Shown: positions 44,756 to 52,031 of the stretch, piece after piece
Position numbering within the stretch: position 1 is the stretch's first letter
Layout of the letters: each line of letters starts with the position of its first letter
Assembly: GCF_009729095.1 (NCBI RefSeq)
Contig: NZ_VTGX01000004.1
Span: 186,001-250,000, forward strand
DNA from: Mycolicibacterium sp. CBMA 247
GTDB taxonomy: Bacteria > Actinomycetota > Actinomycetes > Mycobacteriales > Mycobacteriaceae
DNA: 64,000 nucleotides
Direction: 5' to 3'
Notes under the pieces: generated by a model
The model's database searches: none
What the model was told of the DNA's origin: nothing
Seen by the model: the letters and a program-made list of their open reading frames with translations, nothing else
Program-made: the position numbers and the translations under genes

Positions 44756-44785
44756 GGCGACACCGCTACGGCGGTGTCGCCTTTT
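44756..44785 (+). terminator. Rho-independent terminator after the DUF1883 gene
   Basis: Perfect 11-bp stem ggcgacaccgc (44756-44766) / gcggtgtcgcc (44771-44781), loop tacg, then ttttc. It starts 15 bp after the stop. Confidence 0.92.
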
Positions 44786-44865
44786 CGGTGTTCACGCCGC
44801 CTGCAGAGGCGTCTACAACAACGACAATCCTGGACCCCACGGGGGGTCGCTCCTCCCAGCCCGAA

Positions 44866-45097
44866 CGGTGAGCCGTGGTTCGTCGGTCGAGACATCGCAG
44901 ACGTGCTCGGCTTTGCCAAAGTAGGGGACGCCACCAAGCACCTCGACGCAGACGAGCGCCGCGTCGTCGCAGGTAAGAGCATGGGGATCATTAGTCCCCT
45001 TGCAGTTCGGGACGAAGTCACCGTCGTCAACGAGTCCGGTCTGTACTCGCTGATCCTCCGCAGCCGCAAACCAGAGGCGAAAGCCTTCAAGAAGTGA
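44866..45097 (+). pseudogene. Truncated Bro-N antirepressor
   Basis: The open frame contains NGEPWFVGRDIADVLGFAK, then TKHLDADERRVV, then SPLAVRDEVTVVNESGLYSLILRSRKPEAKAFKK followed by a stop. This is the middle of a Bro-N (phage antirepressor) domain. The usual first 15-20 residues are missing, no start codon with a ribosome site fits, and the protein stops exactly where the WVTSEVLP part should follow. It is a relic of a phage regulatory gene. Confidence 0.75.
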
Positions 45098-45099
45098 GC

Positions 45100-45660
45100 C
45101 TATTTCAGGCCATCCCCCACGATGGGCTCCAGAACCTTCGTCGCCTCGGCAGTCAGCTTCCCGCCGGCACGGCCAGGGGACCGTTCAAGCAGTCCCTTGC
45201 GGCTCGCCTGCCACAGGTGATTCTTGATCGCGGCTGCTGACTTGTCGGTGATGCTCGCCAAGTGCTCTAGAGGCTTGGCTTGGCCGTTTTTCACAGCATC
45301 GACGTAGACCCGCGCCAGCAAGGCGAGGTACTCCGGGGTAATCGCGCCCTCGGCAGCATGCTCGGCCAGCAGACCGGCCAGCCGGTCGCGTGATTCCTGC
45401 CGCATCTGCTGCATTCGTTTGGAGTACTTGAAGCTCGCCCGCAATCGGTCCAACGCGTATTTGAAGTCGACATCTCGCAGCACCGTCTGCGACAGCCCAC
45501 CTGGTGGGCAAGTGTCGGGATCAGACGGGTAGATCACCAGCACCGCAGGTCCGCCTTGCGTCTCACCTTCGGGCCATTGCATCTCGGCGACCCATTCCAT
45601 ATTCGGTCCCAGGTCCATCGTCACTGAGTACTGATCCCGGTTGACCTGCCATTTCGCCAT
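45100..45660 (-). CDS. Putative repressor-like protein of the element
   Basis: A 186-residue protein without close family name. The N-terminal 60 residues form a beta-rich part (YSVTMDLGPNMEWVAEMQWPEGE). The C-terminal part ALLARVYVDAVKNG then LASITDKSAAAIKNHLWQASRKGLLERSPGRAGGKLTAEATKVL looks like a winged helix-turn-helix. The ATG lies 6 nt after a TAGTGT -10-like hexamer, so the transcript may be leaderless. The upstream palindrome (45681-45701) overlaps both divergent promoters, as expected for an immunity-type switch with autorepression. The role is inferred from context. Confidence 0.65.
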   Translation of the reverse strand: MAKWQVNRDQYSVTMDLGPNMEWVAEMQWPEGETQGGPAVLVIYPSDPDTCPPGGLSQTVLRDVDFKYALDRLRASFKYSKRMQQMRQESRDRLAGLLAEHAAEGAITPEYLALLARVYVDAVKNGQAKPLEHLASITDKSAAAIKNHLWQASRKGLLERSPGRAGGKLTAEATKVLEPIVGDGLK

Positions 45661-45680
45661 TTCGACACACTAGCACGGTT

Positions 45681-45701
45681 AACTGGTTTGCCAGACCAGT
45701 T
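45681..45701. promoter_or_regulatory. Divergent promoter with palindromic operator
   Basis: Arms aactggt (45681-45687) and accagtt (45695-45701) flank ttgccag. The rightward promoter reads TTGCCA (45688-45693), 18 bp, TATGGT (45712-45717); the leftward -10 is TAGTGT just before the repressor-like gene. A protein bound to the palindrome would cover the rightward -35 and the region upstream of the leftward -10. Confidence 0.65.
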
Positions 45702-45731
45702 AGGCATGCCGTATGGTTCCTTCCGTCAGCG

Positions 45732-45998
45732 ATGACGTCCACAACAGAACAACTGGGCAGCAAGACCCGAGGCATACGGCGCGGACCCAACGACCTCGGT
45801 GCAAATCCCGGCAGGACCGGAGCCAGCTCAGACATAGAGATGAGAACGACGGGTGAGAGCCGTCGGCATTCAAGAAAGAGCAATTGCCGCTACTCATCAA
45901 CCAGCGACATTCGGCCCGACCGGGCCAACCCAGGCAGTGGGACTAGCTGCCAGCTAAAACCAAAGGGAGGCAACAGCTTATGCCAGGCAAAGAAATGA
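45732..45998 (+). CDS. Short uncertain ORF behind the rightward promoter
   Basis: 88 codons, rich in Ser, Arg, Gly and Asn (MTSTTEQLGSKTRGIRRGPN onward), 15 nt after the TATGGT hexamer. No family is recognised and the composition is unlike a folded protein. It may be a small excision or control protein, or just untranslated leader. It overlaps the next start by 19 bp. Confidence 0.35.
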   Translation: MTSTTEQLGSKTRGIRRGPNDLGANPGRTGASSDIEMRTTGESRRHSRKSNCRYSSTSDIRPDRANPGSGTSCQLKPKGGNSLCQAKK

Positions 45999-46294
45999 AG
46001 CTCGAAGTAGTCGAACCGTGCTGGCTCATCGCCGTTGGCGACGCCGAACGGGTCGAAGTACTACGCAGCCCTCTTGTGACCCTCGATGATCCAAGTTACG
46101 AGCCGATTGACCGGTTCATCACCGACCACGGGCTAGTTCTCGCCGTGCAGGAGACGTGGCCCGACCCTGAATTCATGTTCGGTCAGGTCGAGGCGTCGGT
46201 TTACGTCCCGCCATCGGTGCGGAACGGTGTTCTGGCCAGCACCGAGATGTCGTTGTCCTGGTACGCGGCTGCGGAACTGGTGGCTGCCGAATGA
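45980..46294 (+). CDS. Hypothetical protein upstream of the ATPase
   Basis: 104 acidic residues (LEVVEPCWLIAVGDAERVEVLRSPLVTLDDPSYEP; ending SLSWYAAAELVAAE). A GGGAGG site precedes the ATG. It overlaps the ATPase start by 4 bp (ATGA), so the two are translationally coupled and probably work together. No family recognised. Confidence 0.7.
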   Translation: MPGKEMKLEVVEPCWLIAVGDAERVEVLRSPLVTLDDPSYEPIDRFITDHGLVLAVQETWPDPEFMFGQVEASVYVPPSVRNGVLASTEMSLSWYAAAELVAAE

Positions 46295-47259
46295 CGTACG
46301 AGTTCGAAAGCATGTCGTATGCCGATGCACTGAAACTAGCCGATGAAGGCGAGACGTGGATCGTAGAGGACGTCATCGGCTCGGCAACCACGCTGATTTA
46401 CGGAGAAGCCAAGGCGGGTAAGTCGTTTCTGGTCTCGGCACTGATACAAGCCCTCGCCACTGGAACCGATTTTCTCGGCAAGCCAGTGCCGCAGGATCGG
46501 GCATTCTCAGTCGCAGTCTGCTGGACCGACGACCGTGGAGCCCAGGAATACAGCGAACGCATCCGCACCGTGATGCCGGAAACAAGCACGCCAGATGCGA
46601 GGTTCTACCACCTCCCCATCATGCGGACACCCGAGATGTGGCAAGCACTGTACGACTGCGTCATGGCCGAGGGGCACAACTTCGTGGTCATCGACAATCT
46701 TGCCCAGACGTTGAACGGCTCAATCAACGAGGACGCCGTGGTCCGGCAGTTCTTCGACGGCGTCCGGCTATTTGTCCGAGCCGGGATTCCGGTTGTGGTC
46801 GTTGCACATTCGTCGGACAAAGCAGGCCCCAACGGATACAAGCCAGATACGCCGATGGGCTCGGCGTACATCAGCCAGGCCGTTCGGTGGCGAGTGTTCG
46901 CCCGTAGATCACGCCGGGGCAACATCACGCTGAAGTTCGTGGGTAACCACTCGGAGCCGTACGAAATGACGCTGTCCCACGGTGCCGGGGCACGGTTCGA
47001 GGTCATCGACACCAAGTCACCGGAGGCGGTGAAAGCAGCCGCCGAAGGTGCTGAGCGAGTGAGGACCGCCAGGCGGCTAGACGCCAACGATGTACTGCTG
47101 CAGTGGCTAAGGACGAACTGCAAGGGCATGACTGTGCGGGATGCCGCAGCGAAGCTGGCAGCCGACCAAGGCATCAAGGAGACCACGTCCAAGAGCCGGA
47201 TCACGCGGGCCGGTATCCGCAAGGACGGGGACAGTTGGGTGCGTCTGGATGCAGCGTGA
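46291..47259 (+). CDS. RepA/RecA-like P-loop ATPase (replication type)
   Basis: A 322-residue AAA-class ATPase of the RepA/KaiC-like group found in phages and plasmids. Walker A is GEAKAGKS (residues 38-45), Walker B is NFVVIDN, followed by a conserved VVVVAHSSDKAG loop and GSAYISQAVRWRVFARR. The C-terminal 60 residues (DVLLQWLRTNCKGMTVRDAAAKLAADQGI) look like a winged-helix DNA-binding domain. A hexameric helicase role in element replication is likely, and the iterons at 50.8 kb are a candidate origin. The next gene begins only after a 438-bp region full of stem-loops. Confidence 0.82.
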   Translation: MTYEFESMSYADALKLADEGETWIVEDVIGSATTLIYGEAKAGKSFLVSALIQALATGTDFLGKPVPQDRAFSVAVCWTDDRGAQEYSERIRTVMPETSTPDARFYHLPIMRTPEMWQALYDCVMAEGHNFVVIDNLAQTLNGSINEDAVVRQFFDGVRLFVRAGIPVVVVAHSSDKAGPNGYKPDTPMGSAYISQAVRWRVFARRSRRGNITLKFVGNHSEPYEMTLSHGAGARFEVIDTKSPEAVKAAAEGAERVRTARRLDANDVLLQWLRTNCKGMTVRDAAAKLAADQGIKETTSKSRITRAGIRKDGDSWVRLDAA

Positions 47260-47318
47260 ACCCAGCATCACCGCAGATCAACAGGTTGGGTGCATGGGTG
47301 CATTGGGTGCCCCCTTAT

Positions 47319-47649
47319 AGAAGGTTCGTTCCTCACCTTCTTATCCCCGCTTGATTGTTTCGTACCGAGCCCGTGAGGCTCGGTTGCAGTTGGAGGAAGA
47401 GGAGTAGCCAGCCTGTCGGGCTGGCGGTCAAGCGGCCCACAAAGGCCGCGTAGGCAGTGCCCTGTTTTGGGGCACTGCTCCCAGAATGGCCGTCTTCGGA
47501 CGGCCTACAGGAGAGGGATCACAGCGGGTGATCCCCCTCTCAACATCACCCGCCTGCGCGAGGCGGGTTGTTGCTGACGTGCCAACGGAGGCAGGTCGTA
47601 ATCCTGAACCGGCGTCCGCCGGTTCTCATGCCGCGCTCTTCGGCGCGGC
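47319..47649 (+). ncRNA. Tandem stem-loop array (candidate structured RNA)
   Basis: Ten or more different hairpins follow one another with few unpaired bases. Stems (left arm / right arm): 47319-47325/47335-47341; 47364-47371/47377-47384; 47407-47413/47419-47425; 47432-47437/47444-47449; 47454-47462/47470-47478; 47488-47494/47499-47505 (UUCG loop closed by C-G); 47511-47522/47528-47541 (2-nt bulge); 47548-47555/47561-47568; 47576-47583/47590-47597 (weaker); 47606-47613/47618-47625; 47630-47636/47643-47649. Arms are perfect except where noted, and the stems differ in sequence. No ORF of coding character fills the region. It could be a structured RNA, a nuclease-resistant untranslated region or a protein-binding or packaging signal. 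Strand is assumed from the flanking genes. Confidence 0.7.
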
Positions 47650-47697
47650 TGTCAATCATCAAACACAGTGAGGAACAACAACGAATGACGACACGAC

Positions 47698-48606
47698 GTG
47701 GATAAGCGCCACCGTGAACCGTGGCGCGAAATGCTGGTAGATGAACTTACCGATGAGAGCGAGGACGAGCGTCGGGATTTTCACGATCCCGACCGCCACC
47801 CGTTCGAGTCGGAGCACGGCCCAGCGATGGGCAGCGACGGCGATGACAACCCTCCGTACGCACAACCCAGGACCGCGTTCGATGTCGTCAAGCTCGAACG
47901 CGGAGACATCAGTGACCCGGTGCGGATGAAACCATCGTCCAACCCGGCGGGGCAGATGGCGGATGCCGGCCACGGGTTCATCGTTGACGATCAGCGCAGC
48001 CGTCCGTGGAAGGCGGCGAAGCGTACACATTGTGCCCACTGTGGTGGTCGGATGCCGCTGCCGCCGGTCACTGCGAAGAAGTACGAGTGCGAGTTCGATT
48101 CGGCGCCGTTCGGATCGACGTGGACGTGTGAGTGCTCGGGTTGTGCGTTGCGGCAGATGGTCCTATCGGGCAGCGAACGCAACAAAGGCCAGCCACGCAA
48201 GTGCTGCTCCAAAGAATGCACACGTCTCCGCGACAACGAACGCAGCAGGTGGAAACGCGCTGCGGCCCGCGCCGAGCAGCGCGGAGGGCAAGCACCGCCG
48301 GAACCCAAGGACCGGGGGTCCGGTGCACCCGTCGAGCGCGCCAGGGTGGAGGCAACGACGCACGAGCGCTTCCGGGTACGGCATGATCTTCGGGAAGCCA
48401 AAAGCGCTGTGGTGCCGTGGACCGTGCCATATTGGGCAGCCGATCCCTGGCTGAAGTTCGTCCGTGCCGGTGCCGTGCCCATCGGCAGAGGTCAGACGAT
48501 CAACTACGCGGACCCGGTGGGCTGTGCGGCAAGCGAGAACGTATACGAGGATCAGTTGCTGAAGCCGTTGAGCGACCGCGTCGCAACGATGGCCGCCGCG
48601 GCATAG
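47698..48606 (+). CDS. Zinc-finger-containing protein of unknown role
   Basis: 302 residues, acidic N-terminus and three Cys pairs: CAHCGGRM, CECSGCALRQ and CCSKECTRLRDNERSRWKRAAARAEQR, which suggest one or two zinc ribbons with a basic helix. The C-terminal part (VPWTVPYWAADPWLKFVRAG) is unlike anything recognised. The GTG at 47698 is the first start in frame, but the best ribosome site (GAGG at about 47670) points to ATG 47684, which opens a frame of only six codons (MTTRRG) overlapping in another phase. A frameshift mutation at the 5' end, or a mini-leader, is possible. Confidence 0.65.
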   Translation: MDKRHREPWREMLVDELTDESEDERRDFHDPDRHPFESEHGPAMGSDGDDNPPYAQPRTAFDVVKLERGDISDPVRMKPSSNPAGQMADAGHGFIVDDQRSRPWKAAKRTHCAHCGGRMPLPPVTAKKYECEFDSAPFGSTWTCECSGCALRQMVLSGSERNKGQPRKCCSKECTRLRDNERSRWKRAAARAEQRGGQAPPEPKDRGSGAPVERARVEATTHERFRVRHDLREAKSAVVPWTVPYWAADPWLKFVRAGAVPIGRGQTINYADPVGCAASENVYEDQLLKPLSDRVATMAAAA

Positions 48607-48684
48607 GGATTCCGCCGCCGAAGTATTCCGTAACGAGTAGAGGGCGCTCCCGCCTTCATCGGTTGATTGCCGCACTCCGAGTCG

Positions 48685-48722
48685 GACCCCGATCCATTCG
48701 CCTCCTAAGCAGGGTCGGGGTC
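48685..48722. other. Inverted repeat between two element genes
   Basis: Arms gaccccga (48685-48692) and tcggggtc (48715-48722) with a 22-nt loop, just before the terminator at 48747. Confidence 0.4.
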
Positions 48723-48746
48723 TGGCTTGTGCTGATCACCATTCCA

Positions 48747-48782
48747 CTGCCCCGGCCCAATCAAGCTGGGGCAGTTTGTTTT
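48747..48782 (+). terminator. Rho-independent terminator
   Basis: Stem ctgcccc (48747-48753) / ggggcag (48768-48774) followed by tttgtttt. It lies between the zinc-finger gene and the next small gene, so the next gene is not simply co-transcribed. Confidence 0.85.
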
Positions 48783-49062
48783 GACCCAATTCCCTGTTCG
48801 AACAGATAGGAGGTGTTTACCTACGAACCCCGCAGTATGCCCACAAGGGCATGACATCAACTCAGCCAGCGACCGTGACGCGGACGGCTGGTGTAAACGA
48901 TGCCGACACAGCAAGAACGTCGCGTACCGCAGCCGGCAACGCGCCGCGTTGGAACTGGCGATGGCGCTTGAATCGCACGGCGTTGCAGTGACCCGATCAG
49001 AACCGCCTGTGGACCTGCAACAGCTCGCTGCAGTTCTAGCTAGCAGTTACACGCCGGGGTAG
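48781..49062 (+). CDS. Small phage-type zinc-binding protein
   Basis: Up to 93 residues with the pattern CPQGHDINSASDRDADGWCKRCRHSK, a CxxGH...CxxC motif common in small actinophage proteins. The TTG at 48781 overlaps the terminator tail, which is unlikely as a start. A perfect AGGAGGTG site (48806-48813) is followed in this frame by ACG at 48823 (MNPAVCPQGHD), a possible rare ACG start. No ATG, GTG or TTG in this frame suits that site. Function unknown. Confidence 0.6.
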   Translation: MTQFPVRTDRRCLPTNPAVCPQGHDINSASDRDADGWCKRCRHSKNVAYRSRQRAALELAMALESHGVAVTRSEPPVDLQQLAAVLASSYTPG

Positions 49063-49095
49063 ACAACTACCCACGAGTGCAACGAAATACCGCCA

Positions 49096-49120
49096 GCGGC
49101 CTACACAGGCCGCTTTTTTA
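49096..49120 (+). terminator. Rho-independent terminator
   Basis: Perfect 7-bp stem gcggcct / aggccgc (49096-49102, 49107-49113), loop acac, then tttttta. Placed 34 bp after the small zinc-protein gene. Confidence 0.93.
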
Positions 49121-49171
49121 TTCCCTGAATCAGCCAGGGCGCAATCAACCGAAAAGGAAACAGCCAAAACA

Positions 49172-49927
49172 ATGTTCAATCACATCACCACCGCCGACGC
49201 CATCAGCCGATGGACCGACTTGAGCGTCAAGTTGCCCGCCGATCTGACCAAGTCACTGGCGATCTTCGATGCCCTCCGATGGGTTGAGGTCGGCCACGCC
49301 GTCGAGTTCGACCTTGCCGACATCACCGCCGCGAACGCGGAGGAAAAGGTTGTCGAGTTCGCCGGCCGGCTGGTGCCGGCGCTGCCGGGGACGGGCAACC
49401 TGGGTCGCACTCCATTGGAAGAAGCGAAACAGCAGATGCTAAGCGAAGCCGCTCGCGTTGTGGTGGGTCAGGCTGCCGCCGCCGTCCCGGCGATCATCGA
49501 GCAATTGACTCCCGAGTTCTCCGAGCACGCCGCCGCTTACGTCGCCGCCGTCGATCTTCTGCCCGAAGCCCTCAACTCGGACGCCTTGGTGAAGGCTGGT
49601 GCAACTGCGGTACAGGCATACGCCACAGCTCAGCACGAGGCCGCTTACCTCGACAAGGTGTCATCGTGGGTCGCAGGAACCCGAGACCTCCCCGGCTTCG
49701 CCGGTCTCGACGCTGAGCCGGTACTACGCGTCCTGCGCCCCTCCGGCCCCGACCAGCTCGCCAAACTCGACGCCGCCCATCACACCTACAACGTCGATCA
49801 GACCTTGCAAGCGGTCAACGAGGTGTTCTTCGCAGCCGCCCGCGAGGGCATCGAGTTCGGGATTAACACCTTGCGCGAAGCAGCCGAAATCCGTGCTTCA
49901 CAGGCGATCACGGTCCAGAGCCTCTGA
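49172..49927 (+). CDS. Helical protein of unknown function
   Basis: 251 residues, Ala-rich and almost entirely helical by composition (ADLTKSLAIFDALRWVEVGHAVEF; AARVVVGQAAAAVPAIIEQL; HAAAYVAAVDLLPEALN). No transmembrane segment, signal or catalytic motif. An AAAAGGAAA site precedes the ATG. It follows its own terminator-separated unit in the element. A structural or scaffold role cannot be excluded, but no capsid or tail signature is seen. Confidence 0.75.
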   Translation: MFNHITTADAISRWTDLSVKLPADLTKSLAIFDALRWVEVGHAVEFDLADITAANAEEKVVEFAGRLVPALPGTGNLGRTPLEEAKQQMLSEAARVVVGQAAAAVPAIIEQLTPEFSEHAAAYVAAVDLLPEALNSDALVKAGATAVQAYATAQHEAAYLDKVSSWVAGTRDLPGFAGLDAEPVLRVLRPSGPDQLAKLDAAHHTYNVDQTLQAVNEVFFAAAREGIEFGINTLREAAEIRASQAITVQSL

Positions 49928-49950
49928 CTCGACAATCCCCCATCTGTGGA

Positions 49951-49977
49951 CGACCCCCGGAACTTCACCGGGGGTCG
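49951..49977 (+). terminator. Strong hairpin after the helical protein gene
   Basis: Perfect 10-bp stem cgacccccgg (49951-49960) / ccgggggtcg (49968-49977), loop aacttca, no T-tract. It lies 24 bp after the stop. Confidence 0.7.
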
Positions 49978-50087
49978 CTCCGCAACCTCAGCGACATCCG
50001 AAAACCCGAGTATCGCACCGTGACCCCGGTTGCCGCTGAGAACAGTTCACAACTACCCGAAACCGATACACCCAAGGAAGCCGCAGC

Positions 50088-50495
50088 ATGACCATGAAGA
50101 AGAAGCCGGGCGCCGCCGAGATGCTGAGCAAGCGACTCGCCGCAACCGCCGGCGAGAAAACCCAATCCGTCGCCGACAGTTTCGGCCAGGCCATCGGTAA
50201 GCGACTCGAAGAACGCGGAATCACACGCGTCCCAGGCCTTCCCGACGATGAGCCCCAACCCGAGTGGTACGACCTGGCCATCGAACACCACCGCAGGCAC
50301 AAGGAACTGGAGGCCCAGCGGATGATGCGCCAGCAGGCCGAAGCAGAAGCACAGAACGCGCCAGAGACCACCGCAGGAATCCTCGCCGCTGCAATCGCGG
50401 GGAGACGCGACCACAGCGCACCAATCCCGTTGAACGGGGCTGGAGTACTCCGTGCTGCGTTGGCCGGCGGTGACGGGACCATCAACTGCCAGTAG
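50088..50495 (+). CDS. Hypothetical charged protein
   Basis: 135 residues starting MTMKKKPGAAEMLSKRLAATAGEKTQ, with a central coiled-coil-like stretch HHRRHKELEAQRMMRQQAEAEAQN and an Ala/Gly-rich end. A second ATG at 50094 is an alternative start. No family recognised. It is the last gene before the iteron region. Confidence 0.6.
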   Translation: MTMKKKPGAAEMLSKRLAATAGEKTQSVADSFGQAIGKRLEERGITRVPGLPDDEPQPEWYDLAIEHHRRHKELEAQRMMRQQAEAEAQNAPETTAGILAAAIAGRRDHSAPIPLNGAGVLRAALAGGDGTINCQ

Positions 50496-50822
50496 GTCCA
50501 ACAGCGTCCGGTACGTCGCCGGAGGGCATTCGCGTATCGCCAAGAGGCAGCAGATCAACCATCAGGCTTCACCTGCGTGTAGCTGATTGCGCCGTCCAAC
50601 GCCTGCCATCGAGAGGCATACAAAGCCGTGTACTGGCGCTACCGACAAGGGTCAGCGGGGCTTGCAGCCACGATGTCGCAGGGTAGGCACCGGGCACATA
50701 GTGAGCAGCTTGTGGAGCGGGCCACTAGGCGTGTGGGTGGCATCGGGGGCGGTGCTGAGTGAGCGGTTGGTGTGCCGGCAGGCGTAGGCGTGCGCTGCGT
50801 GGGCAGGACGTGGGAACAGGCG

Positions 50823-50913
50823 GCTCGCACTGTCTGAGGTGTGCTCGCACTGTCTGAGGTGTGCTCGCACTGTCTGAGGTGTGCTCGCACTGTCTGAGGT
50901 GTGCTCGCACTGT
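50823..50913 (+). repeat. Iteron-like 20-bp tandem repeats
   Basis: The unit gctcgcactgtctgaggtgt is repeated perfectly four times (50823-50902) with a fifth partial copy of 11 bp (50903-50913). The 20-bp period is close to two helical turns, which would align bound proteins on one face. Confidence 0.92.
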
Positions 50914-50958
50914 AGTGCCGGCCTGCGTGCCGGCGTCGGGGAGTCAGGTGGGCACCTA

Positions 50959-50982
50959 CCCCAGGGGGGTTATCCCCTGGGG
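50959..50982. repeat. Palindrome next to the iterons
   Basis: Perfect 9-bp arms ccccagggg (50959-50967) and cccctgggg (50974-50982) with a 6-nt loop. Confidence 0.75.
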
Positions 50983-51160
50983 GCCTCCCCGACCGGTCCG
51001 TTATACGGCTGAGCCATCGTGTACGGGTTTCCAAGTTTTCACACAAGAAGCAGCCAGATCAGAAGGCCGATTCCCGGCCCTGTGCGCCATTCTGAGCCAG
51101 TTTCACACGTTCCTAAGGGCACATTGCGACCAATTCTATTGCAACCAAAGGAGAATGCCG

Positions 51161-51703
51161 TTGAGAACGGCTTGGTGCGGCAAGTGCCGCCAACACAAGA
51201 CAGAAGCGGACTTCCATAAGTCCAGTCGGAACCGAAGCGGCCTGCAGTCGCACTGCAAACAATGCCAATGCGCGGCTGTTCAGTCCGCCCGCCAGGCGGA
51301 CCCGGCCAAGAAAGTCGAGCAGGATCGGTCTTACCGGGAGAGCAACCCCGAATTGGTAAAGGCGAGAAAGAAACTCGACTACCGCGGGAACGTGATTCGG
51401 GAGAAGCTACGGCGCGGCAAGAACCGGGCAAGCAAGGCCGGCCTGCCGGCCCACGCGATCACCAAGGCCGAACTACTTGCCGACTGGCAGCGTCGGGGTA
51501 TCGACCCCGACCGCTGTGTGTACACCGGAGAGCTGCTACAGGACGACTGGAACATCGACCACGCGGTGCCACTCAGTCACCCGAACACACCGGGTCACGT
51601 AGTGACCAACATTGTGCCGTGCAATCCCCGCGCCAACCGGAGTAAAGGACGCCGGCACTGGGTCGACTTCCTGGCCGACCGAGCGGAGACAGCGAATGCC
51701 TGA
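51161..51703 (+). CDS. HNH endonuclease
   Basis: A 180-residue nuclease. The N-terminus has a zinc knuckle (CGKCRQHKTEADFHK ... CKQCQ), followed by a basic helical linker and an HNH domain: CVYTGELLQDDWNIDHAVPLSHPNTPGHVVTNIVPCNPRANRSKG, with the DH and N residues of the beta-beta-alpha-metal fold. The TTG at 51161 is preferred because AGGAG (51149-51153) lies 7 nt before it; the ATG at 51155 is only 1 nt from that site. In phages such enzymes lie near cos sites and act with terminase in packaging; as a free-standing nuclease it could also be a homing or anti-helper enzyme. Confidence 0.85.
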   Translation: MRTAWCGKCRQHKTEADFHKSSRNRSGLQSHCKQCQCAAVQSARQADPAKKVEQDRSYRESNPELVKARKKLDYRGNVIREKLRRGKNRASKAGLPAHAITKAELLADWQRRGIDPDRCVYTGELLQDDWNIDHAVPLSHPNTPGHVVTNIVPCNPRANRSKGRRHWVDFLADRAETANA

Positions 51704-52031
51704 TGACGCTTACCAGGTGGGCAGAGCCCTGGCATACCTCGTGAAGCGAATGGAAATGTTCTGCGGAGCAACAGATTCTGCAGTACTGATGTACAAGCGC
51801 AGCGACCGAGCCGGCATCCCCCAACGCATGCCGGCTGTCGACGCACTCAGGGCACAAGCGAGGCACTACCCCGCACACAGGCACTTGTACCCAGAGGATC
51901 ACCAGGAGGTGTTAGATGCAAGCATCGCCGTGATCGGCGATCAGGAGGCGATCTCCGCTGCGGTCGAAGGGTTCGTCAGCACCCTGTCTGCGACCTCGGC
52001 CACTGCGGAGAGGGACAAGGGAGTCACATGA
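51696..52031 (+). CDS. Hypothetical protein coupled to the HNH gene
   Basis: 111 residues (MPDDAYQVGRALAYLVKRMEMFCGA onward). The N-terminal pattern resembles small phage proteins related to the CRISPR-like Csd/Cas8c N-terminal piece only superficially, so no family is assigned. The start overlaps the HNH stop by 8 bp. Confidence 0.65.
   Translation: MPDDAYQVGRALAYLVKRMEMFCGATDSAVLMYKRSDRAGIPQRMPAVDALRAQARHYPAHRHLYPEDHQEVLDASIAVIGDQEAISAAVEGFVSTLSATSATAERDKGVT

Larger units (their letters stand above)
50496..51160. other. Non-coding region with iterons and palindrome (candidate origin)
   Basis: A 665-bp gap with no credible gene. It holds four and a half 20-bp direct repeats (50823-50913) and, 45 bp further, a 9-bp-arm palindrome (50959-50982). 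The HNH endonuclease gene follows. Iterons plus a hairpin fit a replication origin served by the P-loop ATPase; a packaging (cos-like) site next to the HNH gene is the other reading. Confidence 0.5.

Noticed and set aside
44774..44865. True N-terminus of the Bro-N gene
   Set aside because: The frame starts inside the terminator of the previous gene and encodes Arg/Gln-rich sequence unlike the family.
47319..47649. A series of ordinary terminators or a tRNA cluster
   Set aside because: Only the first stem is positioned like a terminator and none of the stems is followed by a T-run; no cloverleaf, anticodon arm or CCA-like end was found.
49172..49927. Major capsid protein of the element
   Set aside because: The size would fit, but the sequence is Ala-rich and helical without HK97-fold features, and there is no adjacent protease or portal gene.
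50823..50913. CRISPR array
   Set aside because: The 20-bp repeats are directly adjacent with no unique spacers and no cas genes, so they are iteron-like tandem repeats.
51696..52031. A Cas or CRISPR-associated protein
   Set aside because: Only a vague resemblance in a few residues; no other cas gene or array is present.
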